From Malurus cyaneus samueli (taxonomy: Eukaryota > Chordata > Aves > Passeriformes > Maluridae): a stretch of 64,000 nt of DNA. This document shows, piece after piece, positions 1 through 11,684 of this stretch. Under the pieces are notes generated by a model that saw only the letters and a list, made by a program, of their open reading frames with translations, made no database searches and had not been told where the DNA came from. The DNA is taken from assembly GCA_009741485.1 (NCBI GenBank), contig CM019220.1, forward strand, positions 32,656,579 to 32,720,578, in the 5' to 3' direction. The stretch's first letter is position 1. Each line of letters begins with the position of its first letter. A program made the translations under genes and the position numbers.

Positions 1-2765
1 AGAAATCATTTCAGTCAAGGCAAACCTTAATACCCCCATAGTGCACTCTTTGAAGTATCAATAGATCACTTCCTCTCACACCTGTTCGTTTCCATTCTGA
101 TATGCATGGTTTGTATTACCCAGACTATATGCTCTCCTCATTGACCTTACACAAATGAGACGTCACCATCCTCCAGCCTGAGCTGCACAGCAGAACTGGG
201 GCTCCAGCAGGCAAGAACATCCTGAACTTCAAAGCCAAGGGCACTCACACTGACACAGCTCAACTGTTCCCATAGTTTCCCCTTGCTTTGTGTATTGGTA
301 AAGTCAGATTTGTACCACACATCTTATCAATACGTAAACACCTGAGGTCTCTGAGTGAAATCTGCTATCAGAATGAAATAAAATATTTATCTAGTACAAT
401 TATAAACATTCAGGATACAACTCTAGCTGTAAGCGATCTACTAAAAATAAGAAAAACAGATTCATTATATGGCAAATTTCCCAGATAAGGCCAAAAATAT
501 TTGATTAATAGTAGTGTGGCACAGCAAAATGTTTACATGATGAAATAGTAATACCCTTCTAAAGAAAAAAGAAAATGTAGAAATGAGGCAAGCCATGAAC
601 ATGAGGCAATGGTCCATATTTTCTAAAGTCTAGCATTCAGGGTAGCCCCCATAACCAGTGTATGAAAAACCAGAGGACTGCAACAGAGAGATAAACACAA
701 ATCCCAAAATGTCCAGAGCTTTATGCTAGAAAAGCCTAGTTTCCTTGATAAAATCCCTCTTCTCATGAAGTATAATGTGACTGACATTAAGAAAAATTGT
801 GAATCACTCACCAAGAACATACCAACTTCCCAGAATCCAGACCTCTTAAAAAGTTTAGAGCTTAAGAGGCTAGATATGCATTTCATAGTTAAGTTTGTAC
901 ATTTATGCAAGCTTCCTCACTAATGTACTATGATTTTCTTTTCTGTAGCAAAGAAGATTAATTCCCATCAAAACATGCATTGTGGTCTGGAGGAAAACAG
1001 GATAAATAATCAAAATGCTTGCTCCTCCTGCTCTTAAAAACTCCCAAATGAAGTGCTAGGATTGCTGAATGGCATGAACAGAGCAGCACAATCATTCAGA
1101 CATACACACCTAGAAAACAAAGTAATGCCTTGCTTCTCAGCTCATGTCAACCTGCATAGATCCAATACAGTAGAAAAAGCAGACACGGATTTTTGCCAGC
1201 TGAAAATCTGCCCTACACCTTAAAGGAGCTTAAGAACATGGCTGAATATCAGATGCCTTCAATTTGAGGTAGCAACCGTTGTCCAGCTGAGCTCTTTATT
1301 GGAAAGCTCTATTCCTTGTGTAACTGAACACTGCTTTATAACACTGATATACACAGTGGTTGTCCAAAGCATAGGCTTTGTGTTTGGAGAGATCTAAATA
1401 CATTAGCCAACTTAATATCAATGGTCAAAAAGCATGAACTCTCCCTGAAGGTAAAGAACACCCTCTTAATGAAAAAAAACCTTGCAATAATCTTAGATCT
1501 ATCTTCAATTTAGACCTTGTATTTTCCCCTGTTGTCAGAGTTTCAATCGCCTTTGCTATGAGCTCTGGGTTTCAATTTACAGAACATTTGCCCTAGGCTC
1601 CTCATCAGCATCTTCAGGCCTACTGGGACATGCATTCCAAAATGCTGAGCAGTTGGAAGAATGTCAGCAAAACCTGGAGTGATGAACAAAGCAGAAGAGT
1701 TGCTCAAGGAAATGGTGGGTTTCCCCAAAATTAGATCTAAAACCATAGAGGCCAAAATCATCTGAAGATGTTGACAGGAAACTGTCCCTAAATGTCTATC
1801 AGTTAATTCAACCAGGGAAGACAAAAAGATTGAAAAACAACAGCATCCAGATGGAGGCATCGAAATCATAGGTATGTAGAGATTCTATGCATTTTTGTTG
1901 CTCTTATTATCAAAACATGCCACATAAAGTGCAGATAATATGCATTACAATAAGGAAACAAGAAAACAAGAATCATGAGGGCTACTGCAAACAAGTGATT
2001 AGATCTCTGCTGCCTCCTGTCTGTAAGCAGCCCTCTTAAAACAAAAGTGAGCATCCATACATAAAGCCTTACTTTCCCTCTTCGATGTCTCACTCCTTGT
2101 TAATCTGTTTTCCAGTACAGCATACTAGTCCAAGCACTCAAGGAGAATTTGCAGCGTGCTCCTTCTTGGCACTGACCGCACATGGCAGCTGCAAAGCTTG
2201 GAGTCAGTGAATTTTGCAGCTGGTCTGGTAACAGTTGGCAAAAACCTAGTGCCCAGATGGACATTAAATTTGCATTATTTATAACACTTCAAAAGTGAAT
2301 AAACCTATATGAAAGTGACTCATAAGGATGCTTATTTAGGGACAGTTCTGAAGCCACTTTCATCCAACCAATACTTAGATGCTGGAAGTTTTACCAGCCC
2401 TTAGAAAAACGTGTCACCTTTACATAGCACACATGGAAGAACAGGTAAATCCTGTACTTTTCACAGATTATGATCTACAAGTTAATAGACCCATTTACAA
2501 CTACAGTGCTTGTGTTCAAGAACATATATTGCACAAGGATCTGGCCTGCTGAGGTTTTCCTACTTGCAGTGTGAAAGGATGGAGAAGTAGTAAGCTACAA
2601 ATCGTAGTTTTCAACTTAAAAGGTAAACTAGAAAGACAAATCATTAGGAAAGATATCCTGATACTGGTTGGAGAGAGCTGTTTTCTTCTTAGTTGGCACA
2701 GTGGTGTATTTTGAATTCAGTACAACGATTCTAACATTGATAACACACCGATGTTTTGGTCGTTG
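1..2765. other. No gene recognised; unannotated AT-rich DNA
   Basis: No exon with convincing splice sites and a recognisable product was seen on either strand. Open frames here are about the size expected by chance in AT-rich DNA. No transposable element could be named. Confidence 0.5.
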
Positions 2766-3152
2766 CTAGGTAGTGCTTACCCAAATCAAGGACACTTTTG
2801 TTCCCCATGCTCTGCCTGTGAGGAGCTGCCCAAGAAGCTGGGAGGGAGCATGGCTGAGAGCTGCCCCAAACTGGCCAGAGAGATATTCCATACCACAGAA
2901 CATCATGTCAGGTAGAGAAACTGCAGGCATTAGACAAGAGGGTCTTATCACTGCTCAGGAATGGGCTGGGTGGTGAGCAACCATGTTGGGCATCACTTGT
3001 TTCTTTTTGGGTTTTATTCTTTTCTCTCTCCTTTTCATTGCAATTATTATTATCATTAGAATAGTTAAGTTTGTGTTTGTTTGTGGGGTGGAAGGGGGTG
3101 GAGAGCCAAGTGCCTGCAGAGTACTTCGTTGTCATCCGGGGTTAAACCACCA
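2766..3152 (+). repeat. Degraded avian ERV LTR fragment
   Basis: The segment reads like a dispersed avian retroviral LTR. In order it has the block around GCTGCCCAAGAAGCTGGGAG, then ATATTCCATACCACAGAACA, then a GTGGTGAGCAA...CATCACTTG block. A T/C-rich stretch with ATTATTATTATCATT follows, and the 3' edge is GGGGTTAAACCACCA. The usual TATA position (about 2,907-2,923) is decayed. No internal retroviral region or partner LTR was found beside it, so it is an old solo or fragmentary LTR. The family assignment is from memory of avian repeats and is uncertain; the plus orientation is inferred from the decayed TATA-like position and the CA edge. Confidence 0.6.
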
Positions 3153-6100
3153 GTGCCTGACAGACTGCGTGACAGGAAGAGCTACCTCACACCAGACAGC
3201 ACAAATAGGATCCCATCTCACAGTCATTGGGACTGAATTGAAAATTCCCCTTTATCACATAGATGGTAAGACCCACTATGTCCATCGCTCTTCAGAATTC
3301 ATAGAAAACAGTAATTCTTTGTATTGAAAGTCCTTTAGCTTTGTAAAACTGGGACAAATTACTGTGATGGAAAATTGTGAGGCATGTCCCTTTTTTGAAC
3401 AACTTGAACCAAGAAATAATATCTTTTGCTTTGAAACTGATAATCTTTAAAAAGAAGGTAATACTCATTTGTCTCTTCAGTTCTCAACATTTCGGGACCA
3501 TCATTATACAATTAATTTTGCTAGTATAGGCTTTCAAAAACCTAAATTAAAACTCTCCGGAAACAGATCAGTGGAAGATGACTTTCGTTGCTATAAAATG
3601 ACAAATCAAGATTTTTTTAGGCCCAAGCAGTAGAACAATCACACACATTATTTGTTTATGAAGCTACTGTCAGTTCGGGCCATTGATACTGCTTCAGTCC
3701 CTTCTCAGTACCAGCTGTGAGTAGATCATAATTTGTGTCAATTTTATTCTCTTCTCACTTTGCTCAGGAGATGAAGCATACTAATAAGACTTTCAGGCAT
3801 GTGAACCAGCCATGTAGAGTACACAACCACAAAACTCCCTAGTATTACAATGGCACCAGCAGACTGTACAGCTCATGGTATTTTAGCACTCCAAGGTCAC
3901 TTGCCATACAAATTACTCATTCCTAGATTCCACAAAATTAAACTCCTGTTTCTGTTCACTGAAACCAGCATAAGATTCACTTGGAGAAAAAATATTTAAT
4001 CAGCCATGACATCTTTGCTGTAGATTTGGTAATCCAGCATAAATAAGAGTGCCAGTCACAACTCCAGTAGGATATGGTTGAACAACACACCTCAAGTAGT
4101 GTGTAAATTAATCACAGTTAAATTACTGTTCATTGGAAAGGACAGTTCCAGTCTAACAATAAGGCACTTCAGAGGCACATGATGCTGAAGGCTATGCTGT
4201 CAGCAGTGCAGTCTGTCGTGTATCACCACTGATTCTACAACCTGCAACAACTATTTCTATCTTCACATTACTGAACTGTGCAGTAACACAAAAAGAGCCT
4301 TACAAATGTTTAATAATTATGGTATCATACATGGAAGAATGCAACACTGGCTTGATGCTAAGCTTCCATTTGGAAAAACCATGCTGTAAATACAAAATGT
4401 GTACCCAAAAGCACAATTTTGTTACAGTACCACAAAAGAAGGAGCAAGGAGATTTCAATAAGCCATTAAAACCATTCATCTCAAATTAAGAATCTGCACC
4501 AGGTTTCTAACCCTTCCAAGATAAAGTGCATGAGCCAAAGCCTCCTGCAGACAAGTGTTACTTCTTCAAGCCACGTGGCTTTGGATCACACCTCAAAGCA
4601 CAGACTCCGTCAGGCTTTTCCTTACAACAAAGCTTTGGCTTCATATACAGAAGGGCATTGCAGTCCAATATGAGTCAAGGCAAATTCCTCAAAAAGACCA
4701 AATCTTCCATTCCACTGTCACACTATTACTGAGAAGTTCCTGCAAAAATACGTTATCGTGGGTGATGTTCAACAGTGCTGGTTAAGACTGCTGATCTCAT
4801 GCTATAAAACAGTAATGTTTCTTTGCAAAATTAAAATTAGTGTATGGCACCATATTGAGTAAGAGCAATTGAAAAATTGATCCAAAATCTAAGTTGTGAA
4901 CAAAGGTATAGGACAAAGTATGAAAAATGAGGAAAAGAGGCCCTAGAAACAAATGTCATCTCAATAACCACTACCTTTGTGATTCTGAAGGGAAAAAAAG
5001 TTTCCTTAGGTAGTAGCTGAAAGGATTTGTTTAGCTCAAGGAAGCTACTTTCTGTTGTTCGCCTACTCGGTTACTCTGAAAAGCAGGACTTACCTCTGAA
5101 AGGATATTATAGCAATAGATTTTTTTTGCCACGTTTTGTTTTGGGTTTGGGGTTTTTTGGTTTTTTTTTTTCATTTTCCAAACTATTTTTTTTCTCTGTC
5201 CTATCAATGGAAGAGTTAATTGGAAACGATTCATTGTCACTCCTAATGCACTGAACTACTGATGTTCTCTCTAAAGTGCAGAGATAAACTGTATCATTTG
5301 ACTACAAATAAAAAAAATGCAAACTCATGAGGAGTTCTGAATGCTCCTTAGTAATTCAAAAGTTAGCACATGAGAATTTTATATGACACATTCCTTGGAG
5401 CTTGCATCTTTGCACAAGAGTTATTTTGTGAGCAATAACCCAAGCATTTGGCATGACATGAAACCAAAGACAAGGTCTTCAGCCAGTGTAACATGTCACA
5501 GCTCTATCAGCTTTGTATTACAGTATCAGCTGCTCTTTAATGATCTGTATAGATAGAGATGTACACGATTTCTCATTTGAATAAGGAAATTATAATGGAT
5601 GACTAGAGAGACATTGTCTTATGCTTCAAAATTAAGCTGTAAGCAGAGTTTATGCATAAGAATGCCCTTACTGTAAATGCATCAATTGTCACTCTTCTAA
5701 CACATGTTTTATATTTGGCACAGCAACAATACAAAAGTGTTTACAAAATGGATTGGAGCCAACAGATGGCTCCTCCAAGCCATCAGTATCAGAATTGTAC
5801 TCATCTCCCACTCATTCCCAGAAAAAGTCTGAGAAAACAGATTGGGCTGATGTCTAAGTAGATACACATGGTGATTTATATCTGGTTTTGTATGTATGTG
5901 CATATATAGATACACGTGTAAGTCTATGTATAAACAAGTACACATGTGCAATGTACTGTGCTCAGGTATCTGGGCTCCTCAGCTAAGACCCTCCCAAAAG
6001 CAAACTTCATGCAAAGAATTTTTATCTGTTCACCAGAGATATTTCATTAAAAGACGATGTTATTTTGGGAAGATGTAAGTATGTATTCTGGTTTCTGGCA

Positions 6101-9100
6101 ACAGAGTATTCCACTTTTACAGACCAGTTTTTCTGTCTCATACCTTGGCTGAAGTCCTGCCAGAACAGGGACTGCAACACCAGCTATGCTTAGGCTAAGC
6201 TGGGGAAAACTGTGCAGCCTTTCTCTGAAAGAGGTCAAGAACAGGCACTTCTGAGGTGCATGGCAAAAGCAGAGGCCACATCATGCAAGCACTGTTTTGA
6301 GCTGTTGACTGCCACTTCCCACATTTCAGAAAATAATTTCTCTCTGGCATTGCCATGGGGAAATTACTTCATTCTGACAGAAAAGAGCAGCTCTTATTCT
6401 TAAAAAAATTTCAGTAGTTGAAATTGCTCCTTTTTTTGTGCTAATTATCACTGTTAATGCTAGAAACAAAGTATGTAAAGCAAATATTTGTAAAGCAGAT
6501 ATTGTCAGACATGACTTATTGACATGACTACTTGCAGGCTTCCAGCTGGAACCCATTTCTCTCCTAAATGCCATCAATAAAAACAGGACCCATCCTATAC
6601 ATATAATACTTTCTAGAGTAATGTACATATGCTTCTCTTGAAATAGATCCTTGCTTATTTATTTATGTAACACTGATATTTACAACACTGCACATCTGTA
6701 CCATAAACCTCCAGAAAACGCTATGGGTATACACTGCAGATAACTTTTATAGATAAAACTCATATTAACTCCAAAAAGCCCAACAACGTACAAGTTTAGA
6801 AGTAGGGAATTGTGAAGGGTGTCCCTTTCAGATCAGTAATTTTTAACCTTACAAAGGTCAACCACACCTCACCAACCGATGTTTGCCTCTTTAGCTTAGT
6901 CTTCAAGAATCCCAGCTGGAACTGAAAGCCTTTTGCAAGAAGGCCCTCCAAAAGCAAAAACACTGTGCCTCTCCCTCCCTGTTTTCTCAGGCAGGGGGAG
7001 GGCATGTGATACTTGCTTGAAATTTGAGGTTTTTACAAGTTATCCCTCCTCCTAAGGACATCATCCAAGAAAAAAACTCTGTATCTTTTCCTACTCCATT
7101 ATCCAATTGATACAACTGAGCAGCAAAGGCCCACACCTGGAAGTATTTGTGCCAGAAACCGCACAAGCCACTCTTGTAAAGCTCTTTTTCTGTCTGGCTC
7201 AGGAAAAGAGCAAAGTGCAGCCATTTTTCCACAGCCAAAAAGGGATCCACAGGCATGCCAGAATACATAGGTCAATATCAGCGACTAAGGAAATCTGAGG
7301 AGCTTCCATCTGTCCCATTCCAAAAACAGATGTAGATCTGAGATATGACAAGGAAGTCTCTTCACCAGACAGACTCTCACTTCAATGGGAAAATAAATTT
7401 CCAAATCAAAGTTCAAAATTAAGTACTTTCTATTTTCTGAAAGACATCAGGCTACAACTAACACGCCGTAGCTTATCAGAAAACAAGACTAGAGCTCTAT
7501 TATCTATAAATACATCATCTTTCAACAAAAAATATATGGAATGAGAAATTGAACAACCCACTCAGGTTTTAAGGAGCACCATAGGAAACTGCTAAATAGA
7601 ACAGAACACAAAGTAAATTACTGGGAAAATGAGTAATATTGCTTTCTTACTACACAAGATTGGAAAGGTTTTCTATTAATTTTCTAACACAGGCTATCAC
7701 TAATCACCTTATGAATACAAAGGGAAGCAGCTATTTTCTCACTTCCTATGGTTTGGAATTAGTCTTGCCAATAAGGCAAAGACCCCAAAAAAGTTTTCTT
7801 TTAGTTCTCAACCTCAACAGAAATTTCTTGAATAGCCTTTAAGAAAAGTTTTAATTACAACTGGGAATTAATTGTAATTGGAAATTTTCTCATTGAGTGG
7901 ATTTTCATTGAAGAATGCTGATTCACAACAACAATTTCCCCAAACATCATTGTGTGTTCAACAAAATTCTGCTGTAACACTGGCAATTCTCCTGCCAGGT
8001 CACCTGGGAAGAAGGGGGTCTTCAGATTCAGTTTTGCTGTGAGGATCTGTTTATGGAAGGAGATTTCACAAGAACGTCTCCCAGGAGTTGGGGACAGCTG
8101 TCTGCTCCACTCCAGTAAAAAAAAAAATCAAATCGTATTTTCAGAGCTTTCAAGAACACTAATTTTCTAGCATTCTCTTTCTGTGGGAAGCCTTAGAATT
8201 TCTTTTTTTTTCCTTCCCAACCAGCATAACCTCCTGCAGCTTCCTGAAGTTCTTGGGGATTTTCCATAGAACACAGAGTCTGAATTCCCACTAACTTCCA
8301 GTCTCTTTGGGCCGTGCTTACTTGTAGCTTGTGTCCCATTCACACCACAGTGACTCTCCACTCTTATACACAGGGCTCCATGTGTATAAGTAAATAAGTA
8401 AATATAAGTAATAGGCAAAGATCTGAGCAGAGCCTTGTTCGTAAATTCTTCCTAAGTTCATAATTGTTAGGATCAACAGTAAAGGGGGGGAAAGACCTGT
8501 CAGTTATTATTTTTAATTGGAAATACAGCTTAGAAGGGTTGCCAAATGGAGCCATACTGAGGAAAAATGTTTAAAGTACAGCACTAGATCCCCAAGTTTT
8601 TAGAGATCTTTGGAAATCATTGGCCCTGCCCCGTGATGTCCAACAATCTAAGCAGACAAAGAATCCAAACTACGTGTAAATTAAAACAGTTGCTACATTT
8701 AACCACATTTAGGGCAAAGAACACAGGAATTCAAGAATTTATGAATCTACTCTCTAACAAGCCAGAAAAGTGAGAACAAAATATGAAATATTGGCTTGTT
8801 ATTTTAAATCATAAACAGAATTAGGAAAGGAACACCATAGAACACTAATCTAATTGCTATGGCAACTTGCACAGAATTACTGAGTGGTTCTAGGAGTTCT
8901 CTCATCTAATAAAAATGGGCTGAAAAATAAAATTCAAAAGAGAAATTATAATTTCAATGTGTTGTATCAACTTACTTAAGAGTAGTGTAACATGTAATGT
9001 GAATTTAATATTACATCCACATTATATTGAAGCCCTTGAAGCTATTCATTTAGGTACATGGGACTGGGGAGAGGACCTTTTAGGTTACATGTCCAATCAA

Positions 9101-10335
9101 TGGGTGATTTAATTTCATCCTACTCAAATTTTTTAAGTCCTCAGGTAAAATTATGAGGTTTCCTTACTCCCACTATTCTAACAATGTCTGCAGCCTCAGT
9201 CTTTGTAGCCTTCTACAAAGTTCCAGACAGAACTTGCTTCTCTCCATATTGTCATTTTGCTCTTTACCAACATTTTCTTTCAGTTGAAATAACATTTCCT
9301 CTTTGATATTTATTCCATTTCTGGTTTCTCCATATAGAAGGCTGTTACACTCTCTCATTCTTTTACTTTGAAATGCTAAACAAGTCATTAGTAAATTGCA
9401 AGCAAATCAATACACACATAAAATATATATAAACTATATATACACACAAAAATATTCAACAAATATGTGTATATAAGTGTATATGTACACACATGTACAT
9501 AATTAAGAAGGAATGGGATTGTGTCAGATCAGATTATATAACTAAAGAAAATATGAATTTTCAAATATGAAAAATGTAGTTTTATAGACTATTTTCATTG
9601 CTTGGGTTGAGATAAAGGTTAATCAATTGGAATGAAATGGCACATAGCCATAAAATGAGATGCTTAAATGTGTAATTGTCATAGGAATAATTAAAATATG
9701 ATTGTGACAGGCAATTATGTCTAGTAGTAGCTGGAACTCATAGTACTTCAGGAAAAGTTGATTGCAGTAAAAGTTTAAGACCTAGAAATCCTATTCATGT
9801 CTTGAAAACTAGAGCTTTCTTATTTGTACCCCTCCCCACTGCAATGGAACTATAATTCTCGCAGCCACAGAACAGCCTCAAATTTTGGACTCAAGTTGTT
9901 CAGTGCTGTCTAACAGAATTCCAAGATTTAATTATAGATTTGCTCTTATATATTTTAAGAGCCTCACCAAATGCTAACTGAATTTCTCTCAGTGAGAAAT
10001 GGGAAACTGGATTCTACCTTCTCAGTCTCTGATAGTTATTTCATTTCAGAGTACCACGTACTTTCTTCTTCAGCCACATTTGAAACTAAAGACAGTAGTT
10101 TCAATATTGTCCAGCTTTCTCTGCCATGAAAATCTTGGTGCTTTTTAACTACATTGTCTCCAAACCCACTAGTTTTCTCTTGCAAAAAACTGACCAGAGC
10201 GCAGCAATTCAAATAAATGCAAGTCTTAAATGTCTACAATGGCATACTTACTCTTACATACTGCTTTTTTCTATGCAATGTAGCATTTCCTTTATTCTTT
10301 GGGGTACAGCTCAATAGTGAGCAAGATTTCAACTC
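3153..10335. other. No gene recognised; simple-sequence patches
   Basis: No supportable exon was found. There is a T/G-rich low-complexity patch at about 5,117-5,192. Alternating purine-pyrimidine patches rich in TATATA and ACACAC lie at about 5,870-5,950 and 9,405-9,505. The remainder is AT-rich single-copy-looking sequence. Confidence 0.5.
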
Positions 10336-10341
10336 ACTTTT
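10336..10341 (+). repeat. Target-site duplication, left copy (ACTTTT)
   Basis: This hexamer lies directly outside the TG...CA edge of the LTR at 10,342-10,774. The identical hexamer lies directly outside the second LTR end at 11,679-11,684. Six-base duplications are typical of class II (ERVK-like) integrations. The exact LTR edge was chosen by eye, so a chance match is possible. Confidence 0.55.
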
Positions 10342-10774
10342 TGCCGCGGTGGGAGAAAAATGTAAGCAACTCAATATGAGCGACAAAGCAAACTTCAACT
10401 TTATTCGTGTCACACACTGGTTCCATATGCTCATAGTTAATTATGCCTACTTGCTACAATATTATTGGCTAAGCACAGAAAGTTACATTCTCCTTTCACT
10501 CCCCTCTTCGGTTCTTTCCCAATCTCTCAAAAACATCCTGACCTTGACTATTCTTAGTGCTTGCATCCTGCAACATATCAAAAACATTCTGTCTTTGAAC
10601 ACTCTGGACACACACATCCTGCAATGCTTCCCATTATCAACACAGAGGCCCAATGCTGCCCCCGAGCAATATTTTCAGTTATTAATGCAAAGGCCTAAAA
10701 TTTGCTAGCACCCACTTTCCTTGCACAAGCCTTCCAGGGAGCTAAGACCCTTTTCATTAAGCCATTCTGCAACA
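10342..10774 (-). mobile_element. ERV LTR, complete-looking (3' LTR of a minus-strand element)
   Basis: Read on the minus strand, the LTR opens TGTTGCAGAATGG at 10,774. It carries an AATAAA-type polyadenylation signal about 80 bases before its end and closes ...CCCACCGCGGCA at 10,342, giving the TG...CA ends of retroviral LTRs and a length near 433 bp. Its first 127 bp (10,648-10,774) match 11,552-11,678 without indels and with 7 mismatches (about 5.5%). No polypurine tract is visible just upstream, where an intact provirus would have one. This is a non-coding relic; no gag, pol or env was seen. Confidence 0.7.
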
Positions 10775-10933
10775 TAAGAGACAGAAAACTAGGATAAAAA
10801 GCTTCAGCTCCTTGGTGTACAGGAACTGTTTCAAATTCTATTAATCATCCCACACACAGAGAACATTTACCACACCTCAAGCTGAACTTTCTACTGCCTA
10901 TATTCAATGCCAAAGACAGACAAGTGTAAGTTT

Positions 10934-11550
10934 AGAATCATAGAATTGCTTGTTTTCAAAAATACCCATCAGATCATATAGTCCAAGTGTTTATCCAGCA
11001 CTGCCATGTCCACCACCTAACCATGTCCTGAAGTTCTAGGTCTACAAGTCCTTTAAATATCTCTAGGAATGGTGACTCTACCCCTTCCCTGGGTAGCCCA
11101 TTCCAGTGTTTAACAACCCACACTGAAAAAAATTCTTTCTAATATCCAATCTAAATGCCCCCTGACAGAATTTGAGGCCATTTCTTTTTGTCACGTTGCT
11201 TGACTGTGACTTGGCTACAATCTCCTGCCAGGTTTTTGTAAAGAATAAAAAGGTCACCCCAGAGCCACCTTTCCTCCAGGATAAAAAAAACAGCTCCCTC
11301 AGCCAATCCTCACAGGACTTATGCACAATACCCTTCACCAGCTCCACTGCCCTTCTCTGGACTTGCTCCAGGACTTCAATGTCTTTTCTATCATGTCTTT
11401 CCAAACGCAGGATTCAAGGTGTGGCCTCACCAGTGCTGAGTACAGGGGGAAATCCCTGCCCTGCTCCTGCTGGCCACACCATTGCTGATCCAGGCCAGGA
11501 TGCCATAGGCCTTCTTGGCCACCTGGGCACACCCTGGCTCATGTTCAGCC
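10934..11550 (-). repeat. CR1 LINE 3' fragment, antisense to plus strand
   Basis: On the plus strand it starts with AGAATCATAGAATTGC, the reverse of the CR1 ATTCTATGATT tail. It continues with the reverse of the CR1 3' region, including a 'CACTGCCATGTCCACCACCTAA' type block, 'CCTCACAGGACTTATGCAC' and 'GTGTGGCCTCACCAGTGCTG'. It runs into the single N at 11,551. It lies between the two LTR copies, so it was either inserted into the element or placed there by a join at the gap. Confidence 0.85.
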
Positions 11551-11551
11551 N
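11551..11551. other. Assembly gap (single N)
   Basis: This is the only ambiguous base noticed. It sits exactly where the CR1 fragment stops and the partial LTR copy begins, so sequence of unknown length may be missing or misjoined. Confidence 0.95.
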
Positions 11552-11678
11552 GCCCAATGCTGCCCCTGAGCAATATTTTCAGTTATTAATGCAAAGGCCT
11601 AAAATTTGCTAGCACCCAGTTTGCTTGCACAAGCCTTCCAGGGAGCCAAGTCCCTTGCCATTAAGCCATTCTGCAACA
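11552..11678 (-). mobile_element. Partial ERV LTR (5' LTR side), cut by the gap
   Basis: These are the first 127 bp of the same LTR as at 10,342-10,774, in the same orientation, starting TGTTGCAG on the minus strand at 11,678. There are 7 substitutions and no indels against the other copy. The remaining roughly 300 bp of LTR are absent because the sequence stops at the N. The flanking hexamer ACTTTT (11,679-11,684) equals the hexamer outside the other LTR, as expected if both are the two ends of one integration. Confidence 0.7.
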
Positions 11679-11684
11679 ACTTTT
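11679..11684 (+). repeat. Target-site duplication, right copy (ACTTTT)
   Basis: It matches 10,336-10,341 exactly and abuts the outer edge of the partial LTR at 11,678. It supports a single integration spanning 10,342-11,678. Confidence 0.55.

Noticed and set aside
9405..9505. AT/CA-rich alternating stretch considered as a Z-DNA or hairpin element
   Set aside because: Imperfect simple sequence of a kind frequent in vertebrate introns and spacers, with no arm symmetry worth reporting.
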